The notes under the pieces: model-generated
Told to the model about the DNA's origin: nothing
What the model saw: the letters and a program-made list of their open reading frames with translations, nothing else
The model's database searches: none
Translations under genes and position numbers: made by a program
Assembly (NCBI RefSeq): GCF_025148285.1
Contig: NZ_CP102268.1
Span: forward strand, 1,910,001 to 1,974,000
Length of the DNA: 64,000 bases
Reading direction: 5' to 3'
Source: Marvinbryantia formatexigens DSM 14469
Lineage (GTDB): Bacteria > Bacillota > Clostridia > Lachnospirales > Lachnospiraceae
Shown: positions 41,674-51,434 of the stretch, piece after piece
Layout: each line of letters opens with the position of its first letter
How positions within the stretch are numbered: position 1 is the first letter of the stretch

Positions 41674-41830
41674 CCCGTCCCGTTCTCCCTTCTGGGTTCA
41701 TTTTAACCGCATTGACCGTTTTGGGCAAGCCCCCGCTCTGAAATTCTCAAGTAAATTTCCCGGCTCATTACTGAAAATGGAGCCAGCAGAAACGCCGGCG
41801 CATTACTGCAGACAGAATCAGCCGCGTTCT

Positions 41831-42988
41831 TTACTCCCGCTGCCGGGCTTTGCTGACCGCCAGCGTCACGCAGAAGCACGCTGCGGCAAACAAAAGCTGG
41901 ATTGCAAGCCCCTGCAGGATATTCTGCCGCATTTCTGCGGTCAGATGCTCATAATCTCCCAGAATGCCGTTAATCCTGGAGTACCAGTATGTCGGCGTGA
42001 AACCGGCAACCATTTTCACCCCATTGCCAAGCATTTCAATCGGAACAAAGATACCTCCGATAAAGCAGAGTCCCAGAGATACCACATTATTGATACCGTT
42101 TAGTGCATTTACCGAGTTTACCACTGTTCCGCAGAGATACGCCAGCGTCATCGCCACTACCATGCAGGCAAGGCTGTTCAGCAGATACCAGAAGCAGTTC
42201 GGCGAGGTGAATGCGCCGCCCCGGTACAGAGCCGCCTGCACCGCCACGCAGATCCCCCACACTGCCATTCCCACCAGCAGGAAGGACGCGGTTGCCGCCA
42301 TATTCTGTCTGAGCAGCGACACTGACGAACAGGTCATGCGGCGCCTTATTTCTTTCTTCTTAAACGTCATGACCACAGAGCTTAAACACATAATAATTCC
42401 GGTAAGCATTGCATACGGAAGATAGGCAAAATAATAATTATAGTCCGCCCGCTGCCCGCCGTTTCCGTTAATATCAAGCAGCGTTACCTGTCCTTTCTTT
42501 TCCGAAAGTGCCAGCGCCTTTTCACAGGATTCTTCAAAGGAAAATCCGCCCGTCTGGTAAACCCGTATCTGGTTCAGCAGGGAATTGATTTTGGCATCCA
42601 GATAAAATCCTGTAGAAGATCCGGGCACCTTTATTGTCTGTACTGCAGCCTCACCGTTTTCAAACGCCGCCTGCGTTCCCTGCGGCACAATCAGCACATA
42701 ACTGATGTTGCGGTAAAACAGCTCCTCCTGTATGGTCTGCTCATCATCCGCAATCTCCACCAGCTTCTGCTCCCGCTGAATGTAACTTTTTAATGTGTCC
42801 CCCAGGGCGCCGCCCTCGCGGTCAATCACCGCCACCGCCAGCTTTACCGCCGCAAAATTCCCCGTCACGCCCGTGTCGCCGAGACTTTTCTGAATCGCCA
42901 CGGAAATGCCTATAAAAATGCAGACATACATTAGCATGATGCCGATATTGCGTTTTATGATATTTCCATACCCCTTAAATACTCTCAT
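41831..42988 (-). CDS. ABC-2 type permease, second of a pair
   Basis: 385 residues: one N-terminal helix (about 15-32), an extracytoplasmic stretch (about 35-190) and five or six C-terminal helices, the layout of YhgE/ABC-2 permeases. Its start overlaps the end of the related gene upstream by 14 bases. The two proteins share size and topology and probably form a heterodimer with the ATPase at 44092-45024. Confidence 0.87.
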   Translation of the reverse strand: MRVFKGYGNIIKRNIGIMLMYVCIFIGISVAIQKSLGDTGVTGNFAAVKLAVAVIDREGGALGDTLKSYIQREQKLVEIADDEQTIQEELFYRNISYVLIVPQGTQAAFENGEAAVQTIKVPGSSTGFYLDAKINSLLNQIRVYQTGGFSFEESCEKALALSEKKGQVTLLDINGNGGQRADYNYYFAYLPYAMLTGIIMCLSSVVMTFKKKEIRRRMTCSSVSLLRQNMAATASFLLVGMAVWGICVAVQAALYRGGAFTSPNCFWYLLNSLACMVVAMTLAYLCGTVVNSVNALNGINNVVSLGLCFIGGIFVPIEMLGNGVKMVAGFTPTYWYSRINGILGDYEHLTAEMRQNILQGLAIQLLFAAACFCVTLAVSKARQRE

Positions 42989-44081
42989 AGCGTTCCCTCC
43001 TCAGTGTCAGCCATGCCGCCGCCAGCAGAAGCACAGTGATTGCCGCCAGAAGCAGCAGATTCGTGCGGTACCTCGCCGGGTTGTCGTACACCGACACGCT
43101 GTAAAACGCATCCGCAATCAGCGCCGCCGGATTGATGCGGTTTATAACAGGGCAGTGATGCTCCACGATATCCTTCATGTTTCCCATCATCAGCCCGGCA
43201 AGAAAACTCATCAGCAAAGAGGAAACCACCAGAATCGCAATCTTAAAGCCCTCCGCCATACGTCTTCCGCCGAGAAACATTCCGTACGCCACTCCGGTCA
43301 GACTCCCCAGCACGCAGACCGGCAGCAGAAGTATCCATTTTTTCCCGAAGGAAATGCCAAGTGCATACATATACAGAAGCAGAATGCAGACACAGAAAAA
43401 CTGTACCGTAAAACATGCCAGCGTCTCCGCCAGAAGCATCTGCAGGCGGTCCGCCGGAGCAGCGCTTCTTCTTGCCGCCAGCGGAGACTGGTCCGCGCGC
43501 ATATCGATAGCGGCCACCATTCCCAGAAAGCCTCCAAACAGGCAGGTCATTCCGACCAGCGCAAAAAAGTATGCTATATTATCGTCCGTCGTCTCCCCAA
43601 GCATGTTCACAGACTGCGTCATTTCCCGGTAATCCGTCATTGCCGCAATCGCCGCCGGAAGCTTCAGCGGATTATTTTTCCCGATATCTGTCAGCATCTG
43701 CTCATTTTCCAGATACCCCTCCAGCAGCGCCTCCAGAATGCTCTCATTCATATTGGAAGCGGAAACCGTCAGCTCCGGCTCCTTTCTGCTGTAAAAAATT
43801 CCCTTCACCCCGCCGTTTTTCAGCGCTTCCTCCGCCTGCGCGCCCTCCATTTCCGTGAGAACAAGCAGGTCGCCGTCCAGCGCGTCAAGAAATGTCTCAA
43901 ACGCAGTATTGTTTTCTGAGACAAGCGCTACCGGAATTTTCTGCATCTGCTCAACATCAATTCCGCTGCCAAATGTCACATAAAAAAATGTCGCCATAAT
44001 CAGCGGAAACAGAATCGACCAGAAAATTTCCTCTTTGCTGCGGATATTCCGTTTCAGACTGCTGATATATAATCGTCCCAT
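42975..44081 (-). CDS. ABC-2 type permease, first of a pair
   Basis: About 368 residues; N-terminal helix (about 20-38), extracytoplasmic domain to about 155, then five to six helices with the amphipathic MRADQSPLAARRSAAPADRL stretch typical of the ABC-2 elbow. ATG 44081 (MGRLYISSL) has GGGGG 6 bases upstream; an ATG two codons earlier lies directly on that site. It begins 10 bases after the ATPase stop. Confidence 0.87.
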   Translation of the reverse strand: MGRLYISSLKRNIRSKEEIFWSILFPLIMATFFYVTFGSGIDVEQMQKIPVALVSENNTAFETFLDALDGDLLVLTEMEGAQAEEALKNGGVKGIFYSRKEPELTVSASNMNESILEALLEGYLENEQMLTDIGKNNPLKLPAAIAAMTDYREMTQSVNMLGETTDDNIAYFFALVGMTCLFGGFLGMVAAIDMRADQSPLAARRSAAPADRLQMLLAETLACFTVQFFCVCILLLYMYALGISFGKKWILLLPVCVLGSLTGVAYGMFLGGRRMAEGFKIAILVVSSLLMSFLAGLMMGNMKDIVEHHCPVINRINPAALIADAFYSVSVYDNPARYRTNLLLLAAITVLLLAAAWLTLRRERYESI

Positions 44082-44091
44082 ATCCATCCCC

Positions 44092-45024
44092 CTAATCCCT
44101 TAGTTCCTTTCCGGTGATTTCCAGAAATACATCGTTTAAGGTCGGCAGCTCCGAAAGCACTCTGCCGAACGCCACCTCCTGCTCCTGCAGGTAATTCAGA
44201 AGCCGCACCAGGTTATGCCGGGCACTGGTACATTTCACAGTCAGCATGTTTTTCTCATCATAGTACGTCTCAAACACATGCGGCAGCCCCCTTATCTCCT
44301 CCAGCTGCGCTTCCGTCAGAGCGATTCCTTCTATTATAATAGTCTCTCCGGTCTTAATCATGCGCTTCAGTTCCTCGGCCGTCCCCGTCGCAATGCTGCG
44401 CCCGTGATCCATAATCATGATGCGGCTGCAGATTTGCTCTACCTCCTCCATATAATGGGAAGTGTAAATAACCGTCGCGCCCTTTCTATTCAGCTCCTGG
44501 ATACCCTCCAGAATCCGGTTCCGGCTCTGGGGGTCCACCGCCACCGTCGGCTCATCCATAATAATCAGACGCGGCTGGTGCGCAATTCCGCAGGCGATGT
44601 TCAGCCTGCGCAGCAGACCTCCGGAAAGCTTTCTCGGAAACATTTTCCGGTAATCCTCCAGCCCGGTGAAGGCAATCGCCTCCTCCGTCAGACGCTTCCG
44701 CTCTTCCCGGTTCTTCACATACAGACCACAGAAATAATCGATGTTTTCCAGGACAGTCATCTGCTCAAATACCGCGACATTCTGCGGGACCACCCCGATC
44801 TGCCGCTTCAAATCATAGCTGTCGGGATGCATCTCCTCCCCGAATACCGTAATGGTTCCCTTATCATACTTCAGCAGCGCCAGCAGACAGTTGATTGCCG
44901 TCGTTTTTCCGGAACCGTTCGGTCCGAGCAGACCAAAAATCTCGCCCTCACGGATGTCCAGATTAAAGTGGTCCAGCGCCACCAGATTTCCATATCGTTT
45001 TACCAGATTTTCAATATGTATCAT
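44092..45024 (-). CDS. ABC exporter ATPase (DrrA type), divergent from a NarL-type two-component system
   Basis: 310 residues: Walker A GPNGSGKTT (near 37-45), Q-loop VPQNVAVFEQ, signature LSGGLLRRLNIA (near 135), Walker B IIMDEPTVAVDP (near 157), switch histidine in TSHYMEE, and a C-terminal regulatory domain (about 220-310) as in DrrA. GGGAGG lies 7 bases before ATG 45024. It leads an operon with two permeases; the divergent kinase and regulator suggest it is an inducible export or self-protection module. Confidence 0.93.
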   Translation of the reverse strand: MIHIENLVKRYGNLVALDHFNLDIREGEIFGLLGPNGSGKTTAINCLLALLKYDKGTITVFGEEMHPDSYDLKRQIGVVPQNVAVFEQMTVLENIDYFCGLYVKNREERKRLTEEAIAFTGLEDYRKMFPRKLSGGLLRRLNIACGIAHQPRLIIMDEPTVAVDPQSRNRILEGIQELNRKGATVIYTSHYMEEVEQICSRIMIMDHGRSIATGTAEELKRMIKTGETIIIEGIALTEAQLEEIRGLPHVFETYYDEKNMLTVKCTSARHNLVRLLNYLQEQEVAFGRVLSELPTLNDVFLEITGKELRD

Positions 45025-45193
45025 ATTTACCTCCCTTTTCCGGCAGATGAAGCTGCACTGCTGTATCACAGCCATAATGGTTCAGATGAAGCTGCATTTC
45101 GCCGCAGCGCAGCCGGAGCCGTTATCAGAATCATCTATCTTTATCATACCTGGATCCTGCCGGTTTTAAAAGTGTCCGATGTCAGTAATTAAC

Positions 45194-45207
45194 ATGACAT
45201 TTGTCAT
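45194..45207. promoter_or_regulatory. Perfect palindrome in the divergent ABC/two-component intergenic region
   Basis: ATGACA-TT-TGTCAT is a perfect 14-bp inverted repeat with matching TTAA outside. NarL/LuxR-type dimers bind such sites; the two divergent transcription units make this a candidate operator of the response regulator at 46534. Function inferred. Confidence 0.45.
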
Positions 45208-45300
45208 TAACGACACCTGCCGGAGCGTAAGAATGTGATGGAACTTTACCGGAAAATGTGCTACACTTTGGGTGCGGACATCCGCAGAAAGGTATCCCAT

Positions 45301-46518
45301 ATGAATTATCTGACCGATTGCTGCGTCCTGCTGCTGTACTGCTTCTGCAGCCTGCTTTTTTTACCGCTGGATACTGCCTTTATAGCCGCCTTTTTCCTGG
45401 CTGTCAGTATCAGCATGTTTTTATATGTATATCCGGATTTCCGGGTGCGGTGCCTCGTCACTGCCGGATATGCAGCAACGCTGTTTTTATCAGCGCCGCT
45501 CATCCGGTTTCTGCCGCTGGTTCTGTACACGTTCTATTTTCCGTGGCAGGAGAAGCCATCCCTGGCGCATCCTTTTCATAAGGAACCTGCCGGGCAGGAA
45601 AACGCTCCCTCTGCCGGGCGTCCCCGGTGCGCTGCGGCGGCTTTCGCGGCGGCGTATCTTTCCGGGGTCCCGGTCTGGGCGGCAGCGTATCTTCCCGGAG
45701 CGGCAGCTCTTGCCGGGCTCATATTCCAGACGGTTCCTCTCCGCAGACTGCCGCTTTTATTTTTTACCGGCACCGGCTGTCTGCTTTCCATCCTGCTGCG
45801 CCGGAAAACGGATTCTTACGAAACGCTGGTCGCCGTCTATCGCAAAACGCGCGACGATGATACGGAGATAAAGCTGCTTTTGCAGGAGAAGAACCAGTCG
45901 CTTCTGGAAAAGCAGGATTACGAAATTTATGCCGCGACCCTTAACGAGCGCAACCGCATTGCGCGGGAAATCCACGACAATGTCGGACATATGCTCACCC
46001 GTTCCATTCTGATGGTGGGCGCGCTGAAAACCGTCAATAAAAACGACACGCTGTCCGTGCCGCTCTGCCAGCTCGATGAGACGCTGAATCTCGCCATGAA
46101 CAGCATCCGGGAAAGCGTCCACGACCTGCACGACCGCTCGATAAACCTGGAGGGCTCGCTGCGCACTCTGGCGGATGATTTCACCTTCTGCCCGGTATCC
46201 CTGCAATATGATATGTCCGCCGATGTCCCGGCAGATATAAAATACTGTTTTATCGCCGTCGTCAAAGAGGCTCTGGTAAATATTTCCCGGCACAGCAATG
46301 CCTCCGCCGCCCGCATTCTGGCGCAGGAGCATCCTGCCTTTTACCGCCTGTCTGTTTCCGACAATGGAACCGGCAACAGTAAAACAGACGCATACGGCGC
46401 CGGCGGCATCGGTCTTATAAATATGCAGAGCCGGGTGGCGTCTCTTAAGGGAACGCTGCAGATTTTCCGGAATCGCGGCTTCTGCGTTTTTATTACGATT
46501 CCAAAAAACATCACATAA
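45301..46518 (+). CDS. NarL-type sensor histidine kinase
   Basis: 405 residues: five or six helices (about 5-185) with a Pro/Gly/Ala-rich stretch near 90-140 that contains a near-repeat (AAAYLSGVP and AAAYLPGAA), then a HisKA_3 dimerisation domain (NRIAREIHDNVGHMLTRS, phospho-His near 224) and an HATPase domain (VKEALVNISRHSNAS, DNGTG, GGIGLINMQSRV). ATG 45301 lies at the start of the hydrophobic part and has GAAAGG about 9 bases upstream. The response regulator follows after 15 bases. Confidence 0.9.
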   Translation: MNYLTDCCVLLLYCFCSLLFLPLDTAFIAAFFLAVSISMFLYVYPDFRVRCLVTAGYAATLFLSAPLIRFLPLVLYTFYFPWQEKPSLAHPFHKEPAGQENAPSAGRPRCAAAAFAAAYLSGVPVWAAAYLPGAAALAGLIFQTVPLRRLPLLFFTGTGCLLSILLRRKTDSYETLVAVYRKTRDDDTEIKLLLQEKNQSLLEKQDYEIYAATLNERNRIAREIHDNVGHMLTRSILMVGALKTVNKNDTLSVPLCQLDETLNLAMNSIRESVHDLHDRSINLEGSLRTLADDFTFCPVSLQYDMSADVPADIKYCFIAVVKEALVNISRHSNASAARILAQEHPAFYRLSVSDNGTGNSKTDAYGAGGIGLINMQSRVASLKGTLQIFRNRGFCVFITIPKNIT

Positions 46519-46533
46519 AGGAATAAGCACGAA

Positions 46534-47154
46534 ATGAACATTTTACTGATTGACGACGACGCGCTCGTCACCACCGCCCTGAAAACGATTCTGGAAACAG
46601 ACGGAGAAATAAAGGTCATCGGAACCGGAAGCAGCGGACGGGAGGCTGTTGCACTGTACGCCCGGCTGCAGCCGGATATTCTTCTGATGGACATCCGCAT
46701 GAAGGATATGGACGGCATCGACGCCTCCGCGGAAATTCTGCGGCAGTTTCCCCACGCAAAAATCCTGCTTCTGACCACCTTTTCTGACGATGAGTACATC
46801 ATCCGCGCTCTGAAGACCGGTACCAGAGGCTATCTTCTGAAACAGGATTACGCCAGTATCCTTCCGGCAATCCATGCGGTCTGCAACGGGCAGACCGTTT
46901 TCGGCAGCGAGATTATCCACCGGGTTCCGGAGCTTCTCCAGCAGAAAAAGCCCTTTGACTATCAGAAATATGGGATTGGGCAGAAAGAATTTGAAATTAT
47001 CAAAGCCGTCGCCAACGGATATTCCAACCGCGAAATTGCGGACAAACTGTTTCTGGGGGAAGGTACCGTGCGCAATTATTTAAGCACGATTCTGGACAAG
47101 CTGAACCTGCGCGACCGCACGCAGCTTGCCATATTTTATTATCAGCATCTATAA
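46534..47154 (+). CDS. NarL/LuxR-family response regulator
   Basis: 206 residues: receiver (1-120, DDDA, phospho-Asp in LLMDIRMKDMDG near 51, Lys in LLKQD) and a LuxR-type helix-turn-helix (about 142-205; ANGYSNREIADKLFLGEGTV). AAAGGAATAAG precedes the ATG. Coupled to the kinase; the divergent ABC exporter is the likely target. Stimulus unknown. Confidence 0.93.
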   Translation: MNILLIDDDALVTTALKTILETDGEIKVIGTGSSGREAVALYARLQPDILLMDIRMKDMDGIDASAEILRQFPHAKILLLTTFSDDEYIIRALKTGTRGYLLKQDYASILPAIHAVCNGQTVFGSEIIHRVPELLQQKKPFDYQKYGIGQKEFEIIKAVANGYSNREIADKLFLGEGTVRNYLSTILDKLNLRDRTQLAIFYYQHL

Positions 47155-47169
47155 GAAAGGAACATTATT

Positions 47170-49050
47170 ATGAAATCATCAAACGATTTGCGCACTCTGC
47201 TGCGCTCTGTCGACCACAAAAGCTACCCGGCATACAAATCTCTTGGCGGAAGCTGGCAGTTCCCGCTGTACACGCTGGTCATCGACCATGTGCAGGGCGA
47301 CCCGTTTGCGTCGCCGTCTGCCCTGCATGCGGAAATTCCGCTTGCGCGCGCCGGTTTTCCCGGAGAATATTATAAAAAAGATTGTATGCGCATCGCGCTG
47401 CAGGACTTTCTCACCCGACAGCTCGCGAAACAATTTGAGGCTTTTAATTTCAAAGCGAAGGGCTCCGGCAAAAGCGGTCTTTTATCCATCAGCCGCTGCG
47501 GACAGGAGGTGCTGGAGCGCAGCGCCTGCCAGATAACGGCGGACAGGCTGATTGTGCGCTTCCATGTGGGCTTTCCCGCCTTCGGACGCACCATCAACGC
47601 AGGCGAGCTGGAAAAAATCCTGTTTGAGTTTCTGCCCCGCTGCATGGAAAGCAGTCTCTATTTTCAGAAACTGGATAAGCAGAAGGTACAACAGGCTGTA
47701 TTTCTTGCCGAGGACCAGGAAGAAATCCGCAGCCTTTTAAAGCAGAAGAAACTGGTGGCTTTTCTGGCGGACGGCTCTATTCTTCCGCGCAAAAGCGGTA
47801 TCTCCGAGCTTCCGATGAAGGACTGCGTGCCGTTTGCCTCGCCGGAATCCATGCGGCAGACGCTTCAGCTCCCGCATCGCGGAAGCATCACCGGCATGGC
47901 GATCCCGCAGGGCATCACACTGATTGTGGGAGGCGGCTATCACGGAAAATCCACCCTTCTTGAGGCAATCCAGTCGGGTATTTACAATCACATTGCCGGA
48001 GACGGCAGGGAATATGTCATCACAGACGATACCGCCGTAAAGCTGCGCGCCGAGGACGGGCGCTGCGTGCGCAATGTTGACATTTCGCTGTTTATCAATG
48101 ATTTGCCGAACGGAAAGGACACCACCGTCTTTTCTACGGAGGACGCCAGCGGAAGCACCTCGCAGGCTGCCGCCGTCATGGAAAGCATCGAAGCGGGCGC
48201 GCGTCTCTTTCTGATTGATGAAGATACCTCCGCCACCAATTTCATGGTACGCGATGATTTTATGCAGCAGGTAATCAGCCGCAAAAAGGAGCCCATCACG
48301 CCCTTTATTGAGCGCGTGGGCGACCTCTATAAAAAGACCGGCGTCTCCACGATTATGGTTGCGGGCAGTTCCGGCGCATTTTTCTATATCGCCGACCATA
48401 TCCTGCAGATGGACTGCTACCATACCCGCGATATCACCGCTTCCGTAAAAGCGCTCTGCGAGCAGCGCAAAGCGCCGGAAACGCAGGCTCCCCATTTTCC
48501 GGAAGCGCTGTGTCTGGATGCTCCCATTTCTGCAGGCGTACGCTCTGGTGATGCGCAGACTGCCGGCACACTGACTGCCCAGACGGCAAATGCCAAAAGC
48601 GCCGGTACCCGGATCGCAGGGTCTTCCGGTGCGCAGTCCCCGCAAATCCGCCTCCACCGAATCCTTCCGGCATACCGCCGCACGGAGCATGCGCACCGCG
48701 GCGGGCACGGTAATGCGGGACGCGGCGGCGCTTCCGCCGGAAAATACGAGCACATGAAGGTAAAGTCCTCCGGGCTGGAATCCTTCTCGCTTGACAAAGA
48801 GACCGTAAACGTGCGCTATCTGGAGCAGCTCACCGACAACGAGCAGGTGACGGCGCTTGCTTACCTGCTGCGCTTCGGTCTGGAGCAGGTATCAGACGGC
48901 AAAAAAACTGTGCAGGAAAGCGTACAGCTTATTATGGATACGCTCCGCGAAAAAGGCTGGCAGGCATTCTGCAGCTCCTATGTACCCTGCGGTCTTGCCG
49001 TTCCGCGGGCGCAGGAGCTCTTTGCGTGCTTCAACCGTTTCCGTGGATAA
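47170..49050 (+). CDS. COG3044-type predicted ATPase of the ABC class
   Basis: 626 residues matching the family annotated as ABC-class ATPase (COG3044). An N-terminal domain of about 245 residues precedes the P-loop GGGYHGKSTLL (near 258-268); VITDDTAV follows, ALFIDEDTSATNF-like Walker B (RLFLIDEDTSATNF near 345) and a conserved VAGSSGAFF. The role is unknown; homologues have been linked to RNA binding in eukaryotes. A low-complexity Ala/Gly/Thr linker (about 445-530) separates a short C-terminal helical part (GLESFSLDKETVNVRYLEQL). It starts 15 bases after the response regulator and may be co-transcribed with it. Confidence 0.84.
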   Translation: MKSSNDLRTLLRSVDHKSYPAYKSLGGSWQFPLYTLVIDHVQGDPFASPSALHAEIPLARAGFPGEYYKKDCMRIALQDFLTRQLAKQFEAFNFKAKGSGKSGLLSISRCGQEVLERSACQITADRLIVRFHVGFPAFGRTINAGELEKILFEFLPRCMESSLYFQKLDKQKVQQAVFLAEDQEEIRSLLKQKKLVAFLADGSILPRKSGISELPMKDCVPFASPESMRQTLQLPHRGSITGMAIPQGITLIVGGGYHGKSTLLEAIQSGIYNHIAGDGREYVITDDTAVKLRAEDGRCVRNVDISLFINDLPNGKDTTVFSTEDASGSTSQAAAVMESIEAGARLFLIDEDTSATNFMVRDDFMQQVISRKKEPITPFIERVGDLYKKTGVSTIMVAGSSGAFFYIADHILQMDCYHTRDITASVKALCEQRKAPETQAPHFPEALCLDAPISAGVRSGDAQTAGTLTAQTANAKSAGTRIAGSSGAQSPQIRLHRILPAYRRTEHAHRGGHGNAGRGGASAGKYEHMKVKSSGLESFSLDKETVNVRYLEQLTDNEQVTALAYLLRFGLEQVSDGKKTVQESVQLIMDTLREKGWQAFCSSYVPCGLAVPRAQELFACFNRFRG

Positions 49051-49228
49051 ATACGTATCTCCGGACGCTGACGGCGCGTTTTCTCCACAATCGGCGGCGC
49101 AAAACCGCCGGAGCCCCTGCTGATACACCATGCAAAACAGTTTTGACAGCGCAAAAGCGGCAATGGAAAACACTTTTGATAGAATTTATATGCTCCGTAT
49201 TATAGAATGCAGCCAGGAGGAATGTGAA

Positions 49229-49816
49229 ATGGAAATCGGCACGCAGATCAAAAAATACAGACTGGCATCGGAAATGTCCCAGGAGGAGCTGGCGGAAAAA
49301 ATATATGTCACGCGCCAGACTATCTCCAACTGGGAAAACGGCAGAAACTACCCCGATGTAAAAAGTCTCTTACTGCTGAGTTCTCTCTTCAACATTTCTC
49401 TGGACATTCTTGTGAAGGGAGATATAGAAGAAATGAAAGAAAAAATTAATGAGGAGGATATCCGGAGGCTGAACAATGATGGAAAAATTTATGCCGTTCT
49501 GCTTTTTATAACCGTATTGTCCATAGCCCCGCTGTTTCTGTTCCTGCACATTGCCGGTATTGCCATCTGGGCAGGCATCTATGCCGTTACCATGTTCTAT
49601 GCACACCGGATTGAGAAGCAGAAAAAAGCCCACGATATCCAAACCTACAAGGAGATTGTCGCGTTTTCGGAAGGGCGCGGTCTGAGCGAGCTGGAAAAAC
49701 GCTGCGAAAAGGCAAAATATCCTTATCAGAAAGTCATTCTGGTGATTTCAGTCGCTCTTGCCGCTTTTGTAGTTGTCTATCTTATGATGCATTTTCTCGC
49801 TCCGCTGGCGGGCTGA
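49229..49816 (+). CDS. XRE-family regulator with membrane domain
   Basis: 195 residues: helix-turn-helix (about 6-60; SQEELAEKIYVTRQTISNWE) followed by a polar linker and three hydrophobic segments (about 88-105, 110-125 and 170-190). Such membrane-bound XRE proteins are common in Firmicutes, often beside ABC exporters. GGAGG lies 8 bases before ATG 49229; the longer upstream frame has no site. Target unknown. Confidence 0.88.
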   Translation: MEIGTQIKKYRLASEMSQEELAEKIYVTRQTISNWENGRNYPDVKSLLLLSSLFNISLDILVKGDIEEMKEKINEEDIRRLNNDGKIYAVLLFITVLSIAPLFLFLHIAGIAIWAGIYAVTMFYAHRIEKQKKAHDIQTYKEIVAFSEGRGLSELEKRCEKAKYPYQKVILVISVALAAFVVVYLMMHFLAPLAG

Positions 49817-49909
49817 AATTACTGCATACCTGCTATGCGGGCGGTTGATATCCCGTGTATCCCGTGCGCTTTGCACACCCGGCAAGGTCGACGTCCCGCA
49901 TAATATGTG

Positions 49910-49948
49910 CAACAGCCCGGCCACGCGCGCTGCATGACCGGGCTGTTG
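49910..49948. terminator. Hairpin between the convergent XRE and cyclopropane synthase genes
   Basis: An 11-bp stem (CAACAGCCCGG, 49910-49920, with 49938-49948) around a 17-base loop. It lies between convergent genes and probably terminates both, although the T runs are short. Confidence 0.5.
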
Positions 49949-50004
49949 CTGATTATACTGCATCCCTTATCTTTGGCAGCTTTTGCATCGCCAGAAGCCG
50001 CCCA

Positions 50005-51177
50005 TCAGAACCACCGTGTCATCGGCAGCTCATTATTAATCCCTTTTGTAAACAAAATCTGATGAATATCAATAATTCCGTTGTGGAAGGTTGCGGCGCA
50101 GGCGGAGAGGTATAAATCCCACATGCGCACAAAACGCTCGTCAAACATCTGGCGCACCTCGTCGATGTGCTCCCGGAAATTTTTCTCCCAGCAGAGCAGC
50201 GTGCGGTTATAATGCAGGCGCAGGTTTTCCACGTCCAGCGTATGGAAATTATCCTCCGCCGCACAAGAGAGCATTTCGCGCAGGCTCGGCACCATGCCGC
50301 CCGGAAAGATATATTTCTTAATCCACGCATCGCCCGGATGCTCCTTTAACGCGCTGATAAAATGCAAAAGATACAGTCCGCCATTTTTCAGCACCCTGCT
50401 CACGCAGTCATTGAAAAGCTGATAGTTTTCTCTTCCGACATGCTCAACCATTCCCACGCTCACCACGCGGTCAAACTGCCTTCCCAGCCCCGGCAAATCG
50501 CGGTAATCCATCAGCTTCACCTCAAGATAATCCTCCAGCCCTTCGTCTTTGATGGTCTGCTGGAATTTCACATACTGTTCGTTGCTCAAGGTAATTCCAA
50601 GCCCTTTGATTTTATACTTTTTCGCCGCCTCAATCAGCAGAAATCCCCAACCGCAGCCAATATCCAGAAGTGTCATTCCTTCCTTCAGATAAAGCTTTTG
50701 CAGAATATAATCCACCTTGTTTTTCTGCGCCTGATATAAAGAATCGTCCGGATTTTTAAAGTACGCGCAGGAATAGCTCATGGTTTTGTCCAGCCATAAG
50801 CTGTAGAAATCATTTCCAATATCGTAATGGCTGCTCACTTCCTGCTTCTGCTGCTTTTTGGTAACGGAAGAATGTATGATTTTCTTCAGCGCTTTCTCAT
50901 CTGTTGAAAACTTTCCCATCTGCCCCAGAAAGCAGTCCAGCGCTTCATATAAGTTTCCTTCAATCTCCAGGTCTCCATCCATATACGCCTCGCCGAGCGC
51001 AATCGATGTGCTGCGCAGTAAATCTGCTACTGGAATTGCTTTTTTGAAGCACACTGTAAATTCCGGCTCCCCAGTGCCAACCATATATTCGCTGTCGCTG
51101 AACTTAAGCCGGAAAGGGTGCTCATCAAACCGGTCCAGAAACTGGACCATTGCTTTTTCTTCTGCTTTTTCTAACAT
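50005..51177 (-). CDS. cfa: Cyclopropane-fatty-acyl-phospholipid synthase
   Basis: 390 residues. An N-terminal lipid-binding region (about 1-100) precedes a SAM methyltransferase domain: SSHYDIGNDFYSLWLDKTMS (near 115), the SAM motif LLDIGCGWGFLL (near 170), GLGITLSNEQ and the VEHVGRENY motif of CFA synthases (near 245). It transfers a methylene from SAM to unsaturated phospholipid chains in the membrane. GGAGGTGGAG lies just upstream of the ATG. Transcribed alone. Confidence 0.93.
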   Translation of the reverse strand: MLEKAEEKAMVQFLDRFDEHPFRLKFSDSEYMVGTGEPEFTVCFKKAIPVADLLRSTSIALGEAYMDGDLEIEGNLYEALDCFLGQMGKFSTDEKALKKIIHSSVTKKQQKQEVSSHYDIGNDFYSLWLDKTMSYSCAYFKNPDDSLYQAQKNKVDYILQKLYLKEGMTLLDIGCGWGFLLIEAAKKYKIKGLGITLSNEQYVKFQQTIKDEGLEDYLEVKLMDYRDLPGLGRQFDRVVSVGMVEHVGRENYQLFNDCVSRVLKNGGLYLLHFISALKEHPGDAWIKKYIFPGGMVPSLREMLSCAAEDNFHTLDVENLRLHYNRTLLCWEKNFREHIDEVRQMFDERFVRMWDLYLSACAATFHNGIIDIHQILFTKGINNELPMTRWF

Positions 51178-51256
51178 TAAGCTCCACCTCCGTCAATAAA
51201 TTCAAATGAATTCTGTCTTAACCCTATATATTCTAACATTCCCATTTTTTTCATGT

Positions 51257-51324
51257 CATAGTCAAAACAGACAAACTTTTTTGCCGATAACATAGTCAAA
51301 ACCAACAATTTTTCGGAAAGCCAC
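51257..51324. repeat. 34-bp duplication upstream of the AI-2E family gene
   Basis: CATAGTCAAAAC occurs at 51257 and 51291; the 34-bp unit is repeated once with changes. It lies between the divergent cfa and AI-2E family genes. Confidence 0.55.
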
Positions 51325-51379
51325 AGGCTGCCCTGTTACCCTCTGTTTCTAAATTTTCTGTGAAGATTGACAGAACGTC

Positions 51380-51408
51380 TTGCAAGTATTTCCAAAACCT
51401 TTTATACT
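51380..51408 (+). promoter_or_regulatory. Promoter of the AI-2E family gene
   Basis: -35 TTGCAA (51380-51385), 17-base spacer, -10 TATACT (51403-51408); transcription would start about 20 bases before the start codon at 51435. Confidence 0.6.
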
Positions 51409-51434
51409 GGTTATATGTGGTCTGGAGGTGTTTC

